Below, piece by piece: positions 1-13,884 of a stretch of 64,000 nt of DNA. The notes under the pieces were generated by a model. That model saw only the letters and a program-made list of their open reading frames with translations. It had not been told where the DNA came from and ran no database searches. A program made the position numbers and the translations under genes. Origin of the DNA: Aphanomyces cochlioides (lineage: Eukaryota; Oomycota; Saprolegniomycetes; Saprolegniales; Verrucalvaceae). The stretch covers positions 2,418,001 through 2,482,000 of the forward strand of contig JAHQRK010000012.1 of the NCBI GenBank assembly GCA_019828595.1, in the 5' to 3' direction. Numbering within the stretch: the first letter of the stretch is position 1; the number at the start of each line of letters is the position of its first letter.

Positions 1-1342
1 TTGTAGTAGACGTCGTTGTCATACTGGTTCGACAACATGTCTGTGTCTTCATCGTCCATGGGAAACTCCGCGTACAAGGGCGGCGACGTTGGCGTGCTGA
101 ACGATTCCTCAGTGTGGATCACAGGCTCCTGTTCCACGAGAGCTTGCAGTACTCCCGTCATGTCTGCATTGCGCTGCTCTTCCTTGACGCCGTCCCAGTC
201 GAGCGAGTTGAGAATCGTCAGCTCTTTTCCATACGGGTAAGGATCCTAGACACCCCATTAAGATTGGCAAGGCGCCAGGAAGCTTGCCTGAGGCTGCGGA
301 ATCGTTGTCGGCAAGTACGAGAGCTTAAGATTGTCAACGTTGATGCTTGTAGGGTCACATGACGGCAAGAGAGCAGACGGATCTGGCGTATGTAAGGATG
401 TCCCACAGGGAGACGACAGAGACCTCTTGATCTTGGCTAGAGAGAAAGCGCTGAGGAAAAGTATGAGGGAGATGAGCAACCTTTCGCTGTCTGTCGAGGC
501 GTCGTCGTCTTGATTTTATGGGCTCTGGCGCTGTGCGGAGTCGTTTTCTTTCGGAGCCATCGAGGCGTATCAGTATGCATCTGCTGGTTGTTATAGCCGT
601 CCGAAGGCATCGAATTCGACCGAAGACGGAGCTTCTCCAAGCCAAACGGCGGTAAGTCGGCTACGTTGTCGAGTTGGATGACGTTTTCTGGATGAAAACC
701 TACATTCATTGCCGAGGAACGGTTGCGTCGGCGGACTGTACGCCGACATGTCCATGACAAAGTTAATCGCGGGTCGGATCGCAATGTTGTTGCCATTTGG
801 CGCATAGAACGTCGAGACAACTGGAATAGATTAAAGAGACGTCGTCGTGGCGGCGTTCTACCTCGGTCGCGATGGGAGAGCGTGAGACTACGATGCTTGA
901 GCCGCATATGTTGCGTCAGACTGCCTTCAGACCCGTACGCTTTCTTGCAGCCAGCGTAGGTACACACGTACTTGCGATCAATTTGCGCAGCCGTGCGTCG
1001 TCGTCGTTTCTTTTTCTCGCACGTTGGTTCTTCGTCGCCTAGACTCAAATTGAGCACCAAACTTTTCCACCCTCGCAAACGCACCCCCCATCGTATCGTC
1101 TTCATGGCGACAGGACGTTGGTGTCGGTGGTTCATCTTCTCGACTCGTAGCAGTCAATGTCGAGCATTCACTCGTGGAGACATCGCTGTCAATTTGGATT
1201 TGAAGCTACAGAGGCGGTCGTCGACTTGAGCGTCTCGTTCTACTCGTGGTACACTTACATTTTTCTGGATTTTAAAGCGCGCCAGCTTTTCCGTCGCTGC
1301 AATGACGTGCATATTGTCGACTACATACACTTGTCCGCTCAT
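1..1342 (-). CDS. C2H2 zinc-finger protein, 3' end cut by the window
   Basis: Seven exons on the minus strand: 1259-1342, 1085-1205, 862-1038, 704-820, 481-660, 288-436 and 245 to beyond the window edge; phases agree at every junction. The start is the ATG at 1342 (MSGQVYVVDN); the reading frame further upstream has no ATG. One classical finger lies in exon 3 (YVCTYAGC...SLTQHMRLKH, C-x4-C...H-x4-H) after a basic stretch KKKRRRR that could be a nuclear localisation signal. The rest is low-complexity, ending in an acidic tail (MDDEDTDML). A single-finger nuclear DNA- or RNA-binding protein is the likely role; no target can be named. Introns are 41-53 nt. The intron at 246-287 starts GCAAGC instead of GT and ends CTAG. 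Confidence 0.75.
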
Positions 1343-1546
1343 TGCTGTCACCTCCAGGACGTTCCACAGACGCAGTCGCACTCGCGCTTTCTCTCAAAGA
1401 TGCACACGAGATATCTTTGAACAGTCCGAGACGGAAATGAAATTTTCTATTTTTCGACAAAATAAACTCGAAAAAGGCACAATTTTCAGCCAAATTCCGT
1501 CTTTTTTTCTCCGTCGTCAGAAACGGATAAAACCGACGCTTTCTAT

Positions 1547-1619
1547 CAGTATACAAATTCCAAGTCAAAGTATACAAAAAGTCGGTTTGAGGCCTCCAGT
1601 ATACAAACTCCAAGTCAAA
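1547..1619. repeat. Direct repeats with GTATACAAA core, in the 1343-2104 intergenic region
   Basis: Two 23-bp units at 1547-1569 and 1597-1619 differ at one base; each contains GTATACAAA followed by CTCCAAGTCAAA or TTCCAAGTCAAA. A third GTATACAAAA abuts the first unit at 1570. The same core recurs at 19385 and 19470, with a variant near 63465. Otherwise 1343-2104 holds no gene I can support; it is the shared upstream region of the divergent C2H2 and coiled-coil genes. Confidence 0.6.
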
Positions 1620-2104
1620 CCAACGGCTTGTTTGCTACTTCAACGTGTTATCTGCTCTTGATTCTGATCGATGAGCGACTGCATGTGCACGACGCAGTAC
1701 TTTCTTGCCACGATTCTCTCCCGTCATGGTCCCGCAGCTTCCGTTGGGTGCGCCATCTCTCTCTCTCCTGATAGACAATTGCGGCAGTAGCTCCAGGCCT
1801 GCACTTTCGACCGAGGCGTTTATATATCTTTGCAGAAAGTTCGATTGCAGTTACCGAGATCTACTGGGAAGACGATAACGTACGAGCTTAAACACACCGT
1901 CAGCAGCTTCAGATGACGCGATAGAGAGTTGAAAGCGCTATGTACGAGATGCCGGTGGAGCGGGCGTAGAGAACGAGGACGTGCCGAGGATGTCAGCAGC
2001 GCTGACCGACGATATGATGTGGTTACATTACCATGTGGAAGAGTGGAAATAAGAACAAAAAGCCAATAAAAGGCCGAATTTCCAGATGAAAGAATTGTTC
2101 TGTA

Positions 2105-2887
2105 ATGACAAGTACAGTTCAAGATGGAGTGGTGGCCGCGCTGGAAGAACGCGTGGAAGAGCTCACGAGGGAGATCCTAGACAAGGATGAGCTCATTGTG
2201 CATCTGCAGGCCGAGAAGAGAGAACTCCGACGATGGGCAGAGCAGCTCCACCATCAGTTGAGCTCGAATCAACCGACAGCTCCGATTGTTGTCGCACACG
2301 ATGCCAAGACAAGCGATTTGGAGAGACAAGTCACGGAAGCTACTGAGAGGATCAAATCCCTCGTGACGCAATGCACGGCCAACAAGGATGAAATAGCGTC
2401 CTTGTATCGAAAAGTCTACGAGAAGGAGCAAGAATGCCAAGAACTTGTGGTCCAGCTGCAATCTGTACGCAATCAACTGGCGGATCTCCAATGCCAAGTA
2501 CCAGTCGCTGCGCATTCTCCAGAGGGATCTCCGCGCAAGGCGAACGAATGGATGGAAGAAACGACGCGATATCCAACCCCGCACTTCGCCATGGATTCCA
2601 ACGAAGTGCACTATCTTGTGAGTCAGTGGACACAGAACCCAACTAAGACCAAGTCGCTCATGCTGTGGCTTGTCGCGATGAGCGAAGACGCCGACGAGCC
2701 TGTCTCGATAGCGTCCAAACTTCCCGTCGCCATTGAGCTGCCACGCCTGTCGAACGAAGTGCGCGATGGGTTTCTTACGCTCGTCGTTCCATTACTACGG
2801 AAGCAAATGACGCGTCAGATCTTTGTGCACACGCGACCGTACGACCAGCGGCACACCGACTTGCGTATTCGCGTCGCCCCCAAGTAG
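2105..2887 (+). CDS. Coiled-coil protein of unknown function, 260 aa
   Basis: Intronless ORF starting with ATG at 2105. Residues about 5-50 and 70-135 are heptad-rich with many E, K, R, L and Q (EERVEELTREILDKDELIVH; RKVYEKEQECQELVVQLQSV), typical of long coiled coils. A short Pro/Ser-rich linker follows, then a compact globular C-terminal region (about 165-260) with WTQNPTKTKSLMLWL and FLTLVVPLLRKQ. No signal peptide or membrane segment is visible. I do not recognise the family. Codon use and the clean frame argue for a real gene. It faces away from the C2H2 gene, with about 760 bp between them. Confidence 0.7.
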   Translation: MTSTVQDGVVAALEERVEELTREILDKDELIVHLQAEKRELRRWAEQLHHQLSSNQPTAPIVVAHDAKTSDLERQVTEATERIKSLVTQCTANKDEIASLYRKVYEKEQECQELVVQLQSVRNQLADLQCQVPVAAHSPEGSPRKANEWMEETTRYPTPHFAMDSNEVHYLVSQWTQNPTKTKSLMLWLVAMSEDADEPVSIASKLPVAIELPRLSNEVRDGFLTLVVPLLRKQMTRQIFVHTRPYDQRHTDLRIRVAPK

Positions 2888-3022
2888 CACCCGAGCCATT
2901 ATAGAAACTTGTACCATTATCGTTGTCTAGAACAACCTAAATCCCGAACGAGAGGAATCTATGACGCGTCCAATCCAGCCCTAGCACTAAGTTGAGCATG
3001 GAGAGCGCCATAAGGACGCAAC

Positions 3023-4199
3023 TTACTTTTCAAACGACGTCGAGAGCTGCGCCGAGTCAAAGTTGAAATGAATGGTTGACACTTTGCCTTCGTTCATCTC
3101 GATAATATCACACGATTCCTCCACGACGACTTCGCTGTTGTGGACAATGCGCAATGTGACCGTCGACATGACGACGACTGTGTTCTCTTCTTCGTCGGCA
3201 ACCATGCGGAGGACGCGGCCCTTAAGGCGTTCCACAGTCTCATCACGGACCTACAGCGCGTGAGCCATTGATCACCACGACTCATGAGCGGGAATACCTT
3301 GAAGAATTGCATGAGGCCTTGGTATCCATGGTATTCTCCCCAGTACGGCACAGTAGATGGCAAGTTGGAGCTCATAACGACACTTGGATGCACAAACTAA
3401 CACACAAGAGTGAGCCAGGAAGGAAGCAGCGTCGCTTACTTGAGAAAGCGCGTCAACCGTCACCAACGGAGGGGCACTGCTCTGGTCTGGGAAGTCCAAA
3501 TCGTCGCCGAAGAACTTGGCGTAGAGCCCCGACACGACGGCCTTCATCTGCTTGGACGACATTTGCTCGCCACTGGATGGGAAGAGAATCTACACCGAGA
3601 GAATGAACAGAGGCGACGAGGAGGAAGCGTACGTCATGGGCGGACTTGGGAGAGAATGGGATGCCTGTGATAGCCGAGAGGAGTTCTTGGAGCCATGTGA
3701 CTTTGGTTTCCTTGGAGTCGACAAGGACCCAGAAGACGCCATGGCCTTTTGTGTTGAATTGGAACGCTTGGACTTCGTGTTTGCCAGAGACGCGGATCGG
3801 AATGCCCTCCGAGACGCTGGTGGGGACGACGACGCCCTTGACTAGCGTTCGATGCTTGGCTTGTGTCTCCGAGATGTAATAGCTCAGTGTCGAGCCATCA
3901 GGACTACGTTCGAGGACGAAGTAATATCTACAAGGATGGCCATGAGACGGACTGATGAAGGATGTCTGGACTTACCGCTCCCAAACGTGGCGCTTTCCAA
4001 CATCTGGCATACCGCTCTTGAACATGTATCCGCTCGTGATGACCGTGTCGTCTTTGGTCGTCACGTGGACACCGCCGTCGTAGACAGCGCACTTGGTTAC
4101 ATCATCGCCAAGAGATGTGTCAAGGATGAGCAGAGATTGATTATGTGATTCGCCTTTTCGGCCAGATGGCGATGGTAAGACGCTAGAAATAAACGTCAT
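3023..4199 (-). CDS. PH-domain plus NTF2/SnoaL-like fusion protein, 331 aa
   Basis: Exons 3976-4199, 3633-3927, 3440-3589, 3298-3396 and 3023-3250 sum to 996 nt (331 codons plus stop). Residues about 55-170 form a pleckstrin-homology domain: GYMFKSGMPDVGKRHVWER, YYFVLERSPDGSTLSYY and a C-terminal helix KVTWLQELLSAI. Residues about 185-331 resemble an NTF2/SnoaL fold: an N-terminal helix, VDALSQFVHPSVVM, the YWGEYHGYQGLMQFF segment typical of SnoaL-like proteins, then alternating beta strands. PH domains bind phosphoinositides or proteins; the function of this NTF2 half is unknown. The last exon reads GAAAAGTAAGTT at the stop, so an extra intron adding a few residues is possible. The stop of the neighbouring gene lies 46 bp upstream of the start. 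Confidence 0.75.
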
Positions 4200-4244
4200 G
4201 TCTTGGGTCGGAGAGCGGTGGTTTACCTTGGCCGCTTCATGGAA

Positions 4245-7172
4245 TCATTTGGCGACGATGCTGGGCTTGTGTTTGTGGAATGCATGCTCATGCGTTGTTT
4301 CAACTTGCTCAGCATGCTGTTGCCAAAGCCAAAGAGCGTAGACGATGAACCTGCACAGTAAGTCAAACTTTGCACCCCTTTGGACAATCAAACCGTTGTT
4401 GATGTTGGGTTTCGTCGTTGGATTCGGCGCAGCGGTTGTCTCTGGCGGTGCTGACGATGTGAGGTTCATGATATTGATCAATGATCGTCGCGACGTGGTC
4501 TTGACAGAGTTCATGTTGCGCATGACTGATGCAGCTGGAGATGCCAGCACGCTCTTGATATATGCAGAGTTGGGAATCGACATGCGACGTTTCGGTGTAG
4601 ATGGAGGTGGCTCTTGTGGATCTGACACGCAAGAAGGGGACTCGACTTTGTCCGAAGCTTCATCGTCATGATCGGAGTCGTTGTCAGCCACAGCGGTTGC
4701 AGATGTCGCTGTAGTGGTAGATTCTTCCACATCGGCTTCGACGAGACCAAGCTTCCGCTTGGACTCACTGTTGAGCGCTTGCCATGCCTTGTGTGCTTTG
4801 GCTTTCTCAATCACGACGGTTTGACTCGCTGATGGAGAGTCGCTGGCGAGCATGACGAGGATCGAGTCGTTGAGGACTTTGAAGTAGGCTTTGCTCTGGT
4901 GCTGGCTCTTGTAGACATCAACGATCGTCTGGAGGAGATCAATCGAGTCGCCAAAGATTCCTTGGACAAGCACGCACGATCCAGGCCGTGTCTGAGACTT
5001 GTCGGTGATGACAAAGAGCAATGCCGAGACGACATGTATCAGAAGCATGTCTGCGCGCGGCTTGGACTGCAACATTTGGACATACTTGAGCAAGACGCCA
5101 GCTTTGACAATGTGGCTGTCGATCTCTGCATCTTGCAACGTCACGAGTCTAGTTAAAACATGAGGTCGACGAAGACAAGGGAGCAGGGCGTACCTGTACA
5201 AGTGTTTGGCGACGGCAATGTCGATTGATGTCGGGACATTGTTCCGCGTGAAGAAGACGTCGACGAACTGGGCAGTAGTCGAGCGAGACAACTTCTTTAG
5301 TGTCGGCCAGAGTCCGGTGTCGGCAGACTTTAAACCAGAGAGCTCATACATAACAGCAGGGTTCGACGACGGAGTTTCCGAAGAGGATTTATCGTCTTCG
5401 TCGTCGTCGAGGTCGTCTTCTGGTTTCTTGGCCGGCTTGAGCTCCGCAGTTCGCTTGTGTCGGCAGTAGATTCGTAGTAATTCTGACGCGACATGGATGT
5501 TGAGCACTAGATGAAAGGCCCGTGAGCAGTCCGCATATCGTGAAATTCTTACTGCAAGGAGGAATCACTGTGGGTGGCCAAGTCTGAATTTGTTGCAACT
5601 GCTCGATAGAGCCCGCGAAGAGCTGCTCGAGCATCTTGGGATCTTTGCCGAACTCTTCCAGTAGCATGAACTGCAGGAAGTTGTGATAGCCTTCTGTGAC
5701 TGCTTCGATGCCGCGAATTGTGCCAAATTGATCACGCTAGTCATGGATCAAGTTAAATCATGCCTTCTCCAGCATTCAGATCATACCACAAAATATTTCG
5801 CCAAGAATTGTTGATCTTCCCGACGGAGGAACGAGCCAAGACGGTCAGCTTGGTTCGCTTGCAGCATCTCGACGAGCAGACGGCAGGCATTTTCGCGAGA
5901 GGCCAACAAGTTGACAGCCGATGGGGAGTTGACGTCGACAGGTGCAGTCGCAGCAGCAACGAGCATTGGAGCGATCGATTCCATAGCATCGTGAACGCCC
6001 GTCAATGGATGAATGCTTTCGTACGATTGCAAGAGCTACAACACACCATTCGTTATGTCGGAACATGAGGAGATATGGAGTACCTTGAGGAGGAGATGCT
6101 TGATCGTTGGAAGGTAAATATGCCGCAGAAGAGCTGGAACGTACGTTTCCAAGACGACTTGGACATAGCCGTCTTCGAGGCAGTATGCGTCATGGAGACG
6201 GATGAATGCTTTGCAGTAGAAGGCGGCTTGGACCTCATCAATCGTTTCGTTGTCGGAGAAATAGAGGAAGAAGAGTCGCCAGAGTTCGAGTTCTTCTTGA
6301 GTTTGGCAGCCAAATGTGAGTTCTTCGCTCGACGCAGAGCCTGACGAGCTAGAGGACATGCGGAAAGACTCGTATAGGTCTTCGTCGCCAGTGTAGACGC
6401 GCATGATAATCTCAGAACAGACAAAGATATGCTTGTAATAACCGTATTCTTCGTCCACTTTTGGCGCTGCGAACTTCTGAGGTGCAATCTTGTCTATCGT
6501 TGATACTTTGGGAGTGAGTGGCGGGGGTATTGAGTCTAAGAAATAGGTCAGGGTACAAGTACCAATGCTGCTACCTTCACCCGCAGGACTTTCGCTGTCG
6601 TCTGCCAGGGGATCTTCCAGTACGGGTTTATCTGCCGATGGTTCAGTTGAGGGGCGATGAAGGGACACAAAACCAGCAGGGGCGTTGTCTTCGTGGGTGC
6701 TTGTCTCGTAGGGTTCCTCCGCCGCGGCAGGTTCGTCTATCATCTCAAGTCAATACACGATCACAATCGAAGAGTGCATACCGAGGGGTTCTTTGTCTGC
6801 TAATAGAGTGTGTACATCAGGCACATTGTCAAAGACGACAGGCGTTGCGAATACCCGGAGCACTTCCTTCACGACGTCATATTGCAATAGCCATGCGCGC
6901 AATCCGCTGTCGGTTTCTTCCAATGTGTCGAAGATGATCTCAACTTCCAAGTTGAGGAGCTTTTGAAATGCAGCTTTCTTGTCTTCCATCGCGATGAGCG
7001 TCAAAACTTCCGACTGGTACTCGGTCGGAAGATCTACATCTCGATCTGAATTGCTGCTCGTGGTGCTTCCGCGCCGGTTTCGCGCGTTCTTGTCAAGATA
7101 TCGCGACAAACTTCCCGATCGCCCGGATCGGCTTGCCGCAGACGAGCTGCTTGTCATATCTACATCTTCCAT
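4245..7172 (-). CDS. Large helical protein, possibly SAPS-like (PP6 regulatory subunit); 897 aa
   Basis: Exons 6782-7172, 6084-6736, 5787-6035, 5553-5736 and 5194-5506 plus 4245-5148 sum to 2694 nt. The N-terminus is Ser/Arg-rich (SSSSAASRSGRSGSLSRYL), followed by a helical region with VLTLIAMEDKKAAFQKLLNL, then a long alpha-helical middle (LWRLFFLYFSDNETIDEVQA; NLLASRENACRLLVEMLQAN; FMLLEEFGKDPKMLEQLF) resembling armadillo-type repeats. The tail holds an acidic linker and Ser/Thr-rich segments (TPKRRMSIPNSA) that look like phosphorylation substrates. The overall layout and the short-range charge pattern suggest the SIT4-associated (SAPS) family, but no signature is decisive; a formin- or HEAT-type scaffold is also possible. 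A 39-nt in-frame stretch ending TTCTTAG near 6545 may be another intron. Confidence 0.65.
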
Positions 7173-7813
7173 GACCTGTCTGGAGTACTTGTGTCGCTCG
7201 TGTCTTGTTCAAGCGTACGTCGTTTATCTCAGGCGCCAGAGATGACGATGTAAGTGGCAGAAGAGGTCACTCCACTGTAATTTTAATAATATTCCTTCAG
7301 CCACTCTGGACCGTCGTCGCGGGATACAATTTTCCAAATAAACTGTACCGTCAACTTTACATCCGACAGCGGAAATACGGATCGTCGTCGTGCCCTTTCA
7401 TACAAATTTTCATACTAAATATCATTTGGTCGTTCGTCGTACATTGAATGTACGGCGCCCATACCTTCTGGCGTCAATGAAATTTACACTGGGTTTCACT
7501 ATGGGCAGTCAATAGTTAAAGCAAAAGAACAACGGGATAAGAGCTGGCAGTCCCTTCTGACTGGCGGAGGTAGGAAAGAAGTGACCCAGAAGATCAACGT
7601 ACCGTGGCATTCCGTCTCTTGCCTGGCGACAAGGCGGAGCGGGCGCAATACCAGACACACCAAAGCGTCACAATGGTGGACGGGGCAGAGAATCCGCGTC
7701 CACGGGCGCGGCCGGGTATTTGACGGAGAGAACACCGGATAGACGTTGGAATTATCCGGATAATACCGGAGGGGACTGACTGCAGTCCGGAATTCGACAG
7801 ACGGGTGGGTAGA
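7173..7813. other. Intergenic region with TTATCCGGATAA palindrome
   Basis: No convincing gene. The region separates two divergent genes. A perfect 12-bp palindrome TTATCCGGATAA sits at 7753-7764, 50 bp before the ATG of the BED-finger gene, followed by a half-site ACCGGAGG. The same palindrome recurs in clusters at 20.4, 33.4, 56.8 and 58.1 kb. Confidence 0.5.
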
Positions 7814-8389
7814 ATGTCCGTTCCGAGGGGAGTTTCAAAAGCCAACGAAGATCTATGGAGCAAGTTCATTCGACTCGACACCAAGCACGGCGCGTACTAC
7901 CAAGTGCAATGCAAAGCCTGCGCTGAGTATGCCCACATCCACGGCACGGAATCGCCAATCCTCCAAGGACGCATTGAGCGCATGAAGACGCATATGGCCA
8001 AGTGTCCACATAGTGACTTTGGCCTCTCGACGAATGACATGGACGCACAGAAGAGATCGCTCCACATGGTTGATGGAGGATCGCTAGACAACCGACGGGA
8101 CATCGACGACAAGCGACTGCGTCTGGACAATGGCCATTACCCACCCAGCAAGCGACTCATCGACTCGGAGCGGCTGCGCAAGTTGGAAGAGAACCGTGAA
8201 CAACTCGAGCAACAATTGCTTATGGAGAAGATCAAACGAGAGAAGATCAACGCTATCAAAGACGAACAGCAGTGCAAAGTCGAGCTCTTGCTAGCGCGTC
8301 AAAATCTACGTGAGAAAGGCGTTCCCCAAGACGAAATCGACCTCTTGCTACCTATCACGCAGCCAGCTAACGCCTCCACGTTTATATGA
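7814..8389 (+). CDS. BED-type zinc-finger protein with coiled-coil tail, 191 aa
   Basis: The first ATG is at 7814 (MSVPRGVSKANEDLWSKF); the frame extends three codons further only through GTG. Residues about 14-60 fit a BED finger: LWSKF, then CKAC, then HMAKC (C-x2-C...H-x3-C). BED fingers bind DNA and occur in chromatin proteins and hAT transposases. Residues about 115-180 are a charged coiled coil (LRKLEENREQLEQQLLMEKI) that would allow dimerisation. No catalytic transposase region follows, so this may be a host gene derived from a transposon, or a small regulator. Single exon. Confidence 0.7.
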   Translation: MSVPRGVSKANEDLWSKFIRLDTKHGAYYQVQCKACAEYAHIHGTESPILQGRIERMKTHMAKCPHSDFGLSTNDMDAQKRSLHMVDGGSLDNRRDIDDKRLRLDNGHYPPSKRLIDSERLRKLEENREQLEQQLLMEKIKREKINAIKDEQQCKVELLLARQNLREKGVPQDEIDLLLPITQPANASTFI

Positions 8390-8559
8390 CCCAACTCCAT
8401 TAGCTGATATCCGCTAGTCGTAATACAGTCTTGTCGTGTGCACTCCTCGCTTCCTGTAGCTCGATGGTTCCCACGCTTCCCAGCTCATCGACGAGAGTTG
8501 CGGCTCCATCTGGCTTGAGTCCAAGATGCAACAAAATTCAAAAATCTCAAATCTCTCTG

Positions 8560-8696
8560 TTTGATTGGCTAAAATTCATTCAAATAATTGACTCTGATTG
8601 GCTGAATTTTAAGTTCCCTCCATAAATACTCGTCTCTGATTGGTTCGAATTGGAAATCGACTCTCTGCATTCCAAAAAATTCAAATCGCGCCGACC
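8560..8696 (+). promoter_or_regulatory. Triple CCAAT-box promoter of MCM3
   Basis: Three ATTGG motifs (inverted CCAAT) at 8564-8568, 8597-8601 and 8639-8643, each preceded by TG or CTG, stand 33-42 bp apart and end about 55 bp before the MCM3 ATG. CCAAT boxes bind NF-Y (HAP2/3/5); the regular spacing suggests cooperative binding. Assignment is by motif only. Confidence 0.5.
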
Positions 8697-11281
<2,585 letters not shown>

Positions 11282-11379
11282 AATTTGTTCATGCATCCTT
11301 CTTTATATCTTTATCCTTCCTCTCATTCTTGACCATTGTTGTCTCTGAAGTTGTCCTGTCGTCCACTGGCGCTTGAATG

Positions 11380-11514
11380 TCAACATTTTCGCTTAAAGCG
11401 ACAGTCGCAATACTCATATACTCTTCCATTGATGTAATCGGACGGAAATGCGCCATACCGCCGTCGCTGCTGCGGCCGCTTCTGTGGCTCTTTGATGACG
11501 TCGACTTGGTGCAT
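11380..11514 (-). CDS. Possible small gene, 44 aa or longer if spliced
   Basis: An ATG at 11514 opens MHQVDVIKEPQKRPQQRRRY and runs to a TGA at 11380. A GTATATGAG donor and a GACGACAG acceptor could remove the last 15 codons and replace them with a short alternative end. Upstream (11560-11660) lies a cluster of CCAAT/ATTGG boxes typical of promoters here. No family is recognised; it could equally be non-coding. It is convergent with MCM3, whose stop is 98 bp away. Confidence 0.25.
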   Translation of the reverse strand: MHQVDVIKEPQKRPQQRRRYGAFPSDYINGRVYEYCDCRFKRKC

Positions 11515-11559
11515 GCTGATCGGCGAAGTTGGCGCCACATGTGAAATTGTAAAATAAAA

Positions 11560-11665
11560 ACCAGCCAATTAGAACGATTCTTGAAGTGATAAATCAACTT
11601 TGATTGGCTTATAAATTTTATTTTTATCCAATTATATTTCGTATCTTTCCTATATCGCCAATCAC
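11560..11665. promoter_or_regulatory. CCAAT-rich divergent promoter region
   Basis: Four CCAAT/ATTGG motifs (near 11565, 11604, 11629 and 11658) occur within about 100 bp, between the possible small minus-strand gene and the plus-strand gene starting at 11757. The arrangement matches the other CCAAT clusters at 8.6 and 39.0 kb. Confidence 0.4.
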
Positions 11666-11756
11666 AGCATGAGACCTATCCCTGTGAGCCAGAGAGAACC
11701 GGCAGAGTAGGCATGGAATTCTGCCACGATGGTCACAGTCCATTTCGACGCCCAAC

Positions 11757-13869
11757 ATGTCGTTCGTCCGCTCGATTGCGCGCCAATTCAGCGGTCTTTC
11801 CAGGTAAACCTCCGCTGAAATTTTGGGAATCAACTCACATTGGCGGCGGGATGTAGCGTTGAGACCGTCGAGCAGAAGCTCGAGCAGGAACGCTTGCAAC
11901 GCCTCGAACTCTTGGAATCGCACAAACAAACGCGCCAAGCGAATTCCATGTACCGAGGTGGCGGGACGACACTCCAGGACGAATTGCTTCGACAGTTGGC
12001 GCGTCAAGAAGAACGGTACGTCGAATCTCCTGCTAGGTGAACTGAGTCCAAGTAGCGTGCGACAAGAGTCGTTTGAAATGGTCTCCCGATCTCGCGAAGA
12101 CTCGTTCGAATCAATCCATTTGTCCCGCGAAGGGTCATTTGACGCGAACGACATGAGCGAGAACGAGCCAGACGTCGAGCCGCAATTTGTCCTGGTGTCA
12201 GGACCTGAGGCTGTCATCTCCGTCGACGAGAAGGCGTCCATCGAAAGCATGAGTCGGGAGGACTTTGATGTCGTCCCAGTTGTTGATGTGACTGCATTCG
12301 CCAAGCAGATTGTAGAGGAAATCGTTGACGCAGCCCTTCTTCGCCGAGCTATGAGCCATTCTGTCGCGACTCAAACCACTGAGGAGTGGATTTCGCAAGG
12401 GACCAAGCGTGCCATTGCCACTCAAGTCGTCGACTCCATGTTTGATTCTTCAGATTCGCAGGCCACGAGCGTTGAGGATGAATGCACTGCCATGGCGTCC
12501 GAAGACAAAGACGCGATCTCTCTTATTGATCCCAGCGCTTCCATTTCCCTTGCATTGGCTGCAGAAGTGGTCAAGTCGACGATTGTGTCTGCGATATCGC
12601 GAGTAGAGCGCGCCGAGGTGGAGCGAAGCGCCATGGCTGCTGAAGACAAGAACGAATTTCCAGAGATTCTTGCAACTGCACCTCCTTCTACTCCTGCAGT
12701 TGCACACGTCGCCTCAGTGGCTCCAGTTGTCGTCAAGCCGACGGTTCCGAGTACCATGTCCGCCGATATGGAAATCAAATGCCGACACAAGGCCTTGGCT
12801 TCAGATGTTCTCGTCCTGTCGTGATTGCAATTCACCATGGTGTGTAGGCTCTCAAGGAGTTCTACGCTGCTCGGGAGGCGAAGAAACAGCGTCGCTCGGT
12901 GGAGAATCGGTAGACCAAAGCTGATCCTCATGGACTCATGTCGTGTGTAGACTGGCCGAGGTCAACAAGGTACGAGAGCTGTCTCAACACGTGAGCTGGG
13001 CCAAAGTCATGCAACTGATTGACGAGTAAGCTTATCTTCACTGCCACTTGTAACGATGGTCTGTCTAGTCCCGAGGAGCATTCCAGCTTTGCAACGATGC
13101 GTCCTCCTGTCGCCCGTATGTTCCACGTCCTTCGTTCGAGCGCTGCCTAAAGAATGGTGTTTCCATATCAAAGTAATTGAATTAATACCCTCACAAGCGC
13201 ACCTTCCACTTGCGACCCTTCTTGACAATGCGATGTCTGCGTAGTGGTCATGGCATCTTGTCGGCATTCATCGTTGACGCTTAAGGTTGGTGCGCTCTAT
13301 CACGCAGCCGACGAGCATGAGGTACATCTACTTTCAAAGTCAACAGACTGTGTCATCAGCACTCTCTTCGCGGAATGCCTCATCAATGGTGATGAATCTT
13401 GGATTCTCCATGCGGTAGCGAGTGAAGAAGTGGTCATGGAAGACTCAACTTGCATTCCCTACATCGAAGGAACGGGAGTCCATTGTGGTCTAACAGTGTA
13501 CGCACCTGATGGTCTAGCTACGAAGATGAAGGAATTGGTGGAGTTGACACGACGGAGAATTTCGCGGCCCTGCCGTGGTGTCTGGAACATCCATGTTCCA
13601 AATGTCTTCGCCGAAGCCAATCGTCTTTTCTAGGCATGTATGATCGCAATCAATCTTGTCGCCGTATATGCGGCTCAGTTGAGCATCAATTCTGCACTGT
13701 TTCGCGTGTCAATCTGTCTGTTGGGCCCAAGTGATTGAACTGGTCGGTGTGTCGATTGCTCTGACTTTCACTTGACGGCCATGTAGTCCAGGGGAACGCT
13801 CGATCGCTACAACTGAATGCCCTCGAGTCGCTCGAAGGTCTCATTTCCTTCAAAAGCCCCCTGGATTAA
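11757..13869 (+). CDS. Uncharacterised multi-exon protein, Ser/Glu-rich with coiled coil
   Basis: Clear exons: 11757-11803, 11857-12015, 12056-12806, 12848-12909, 12951-13025 and from 13069, all in phase. The N-terminus (MSFVRSIARQFSGLS) is basic and amphipathic and could be a mitochondrial presequence. A coiled coil follows (VEQKLEQERLQRLELLESHK), then a long acidic Ser-rich region with SREDSFES repeats. After 13119 the path is uncertain: either a stop at about 13152 or an intron to the frame 13246-13630 (WILHAVASEEVVMEDS...), then probable exons ending QGNARSLQLNALESLEG at 13869. The stretch MIAINLVAVYAAQLSIN near 13645 is hydrophobic. Two separate genes cannot be excluded. No known domain recognised. 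Confidence 0.5.
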
Positions 13870-13884
13870 GTTGACGGAATAATT

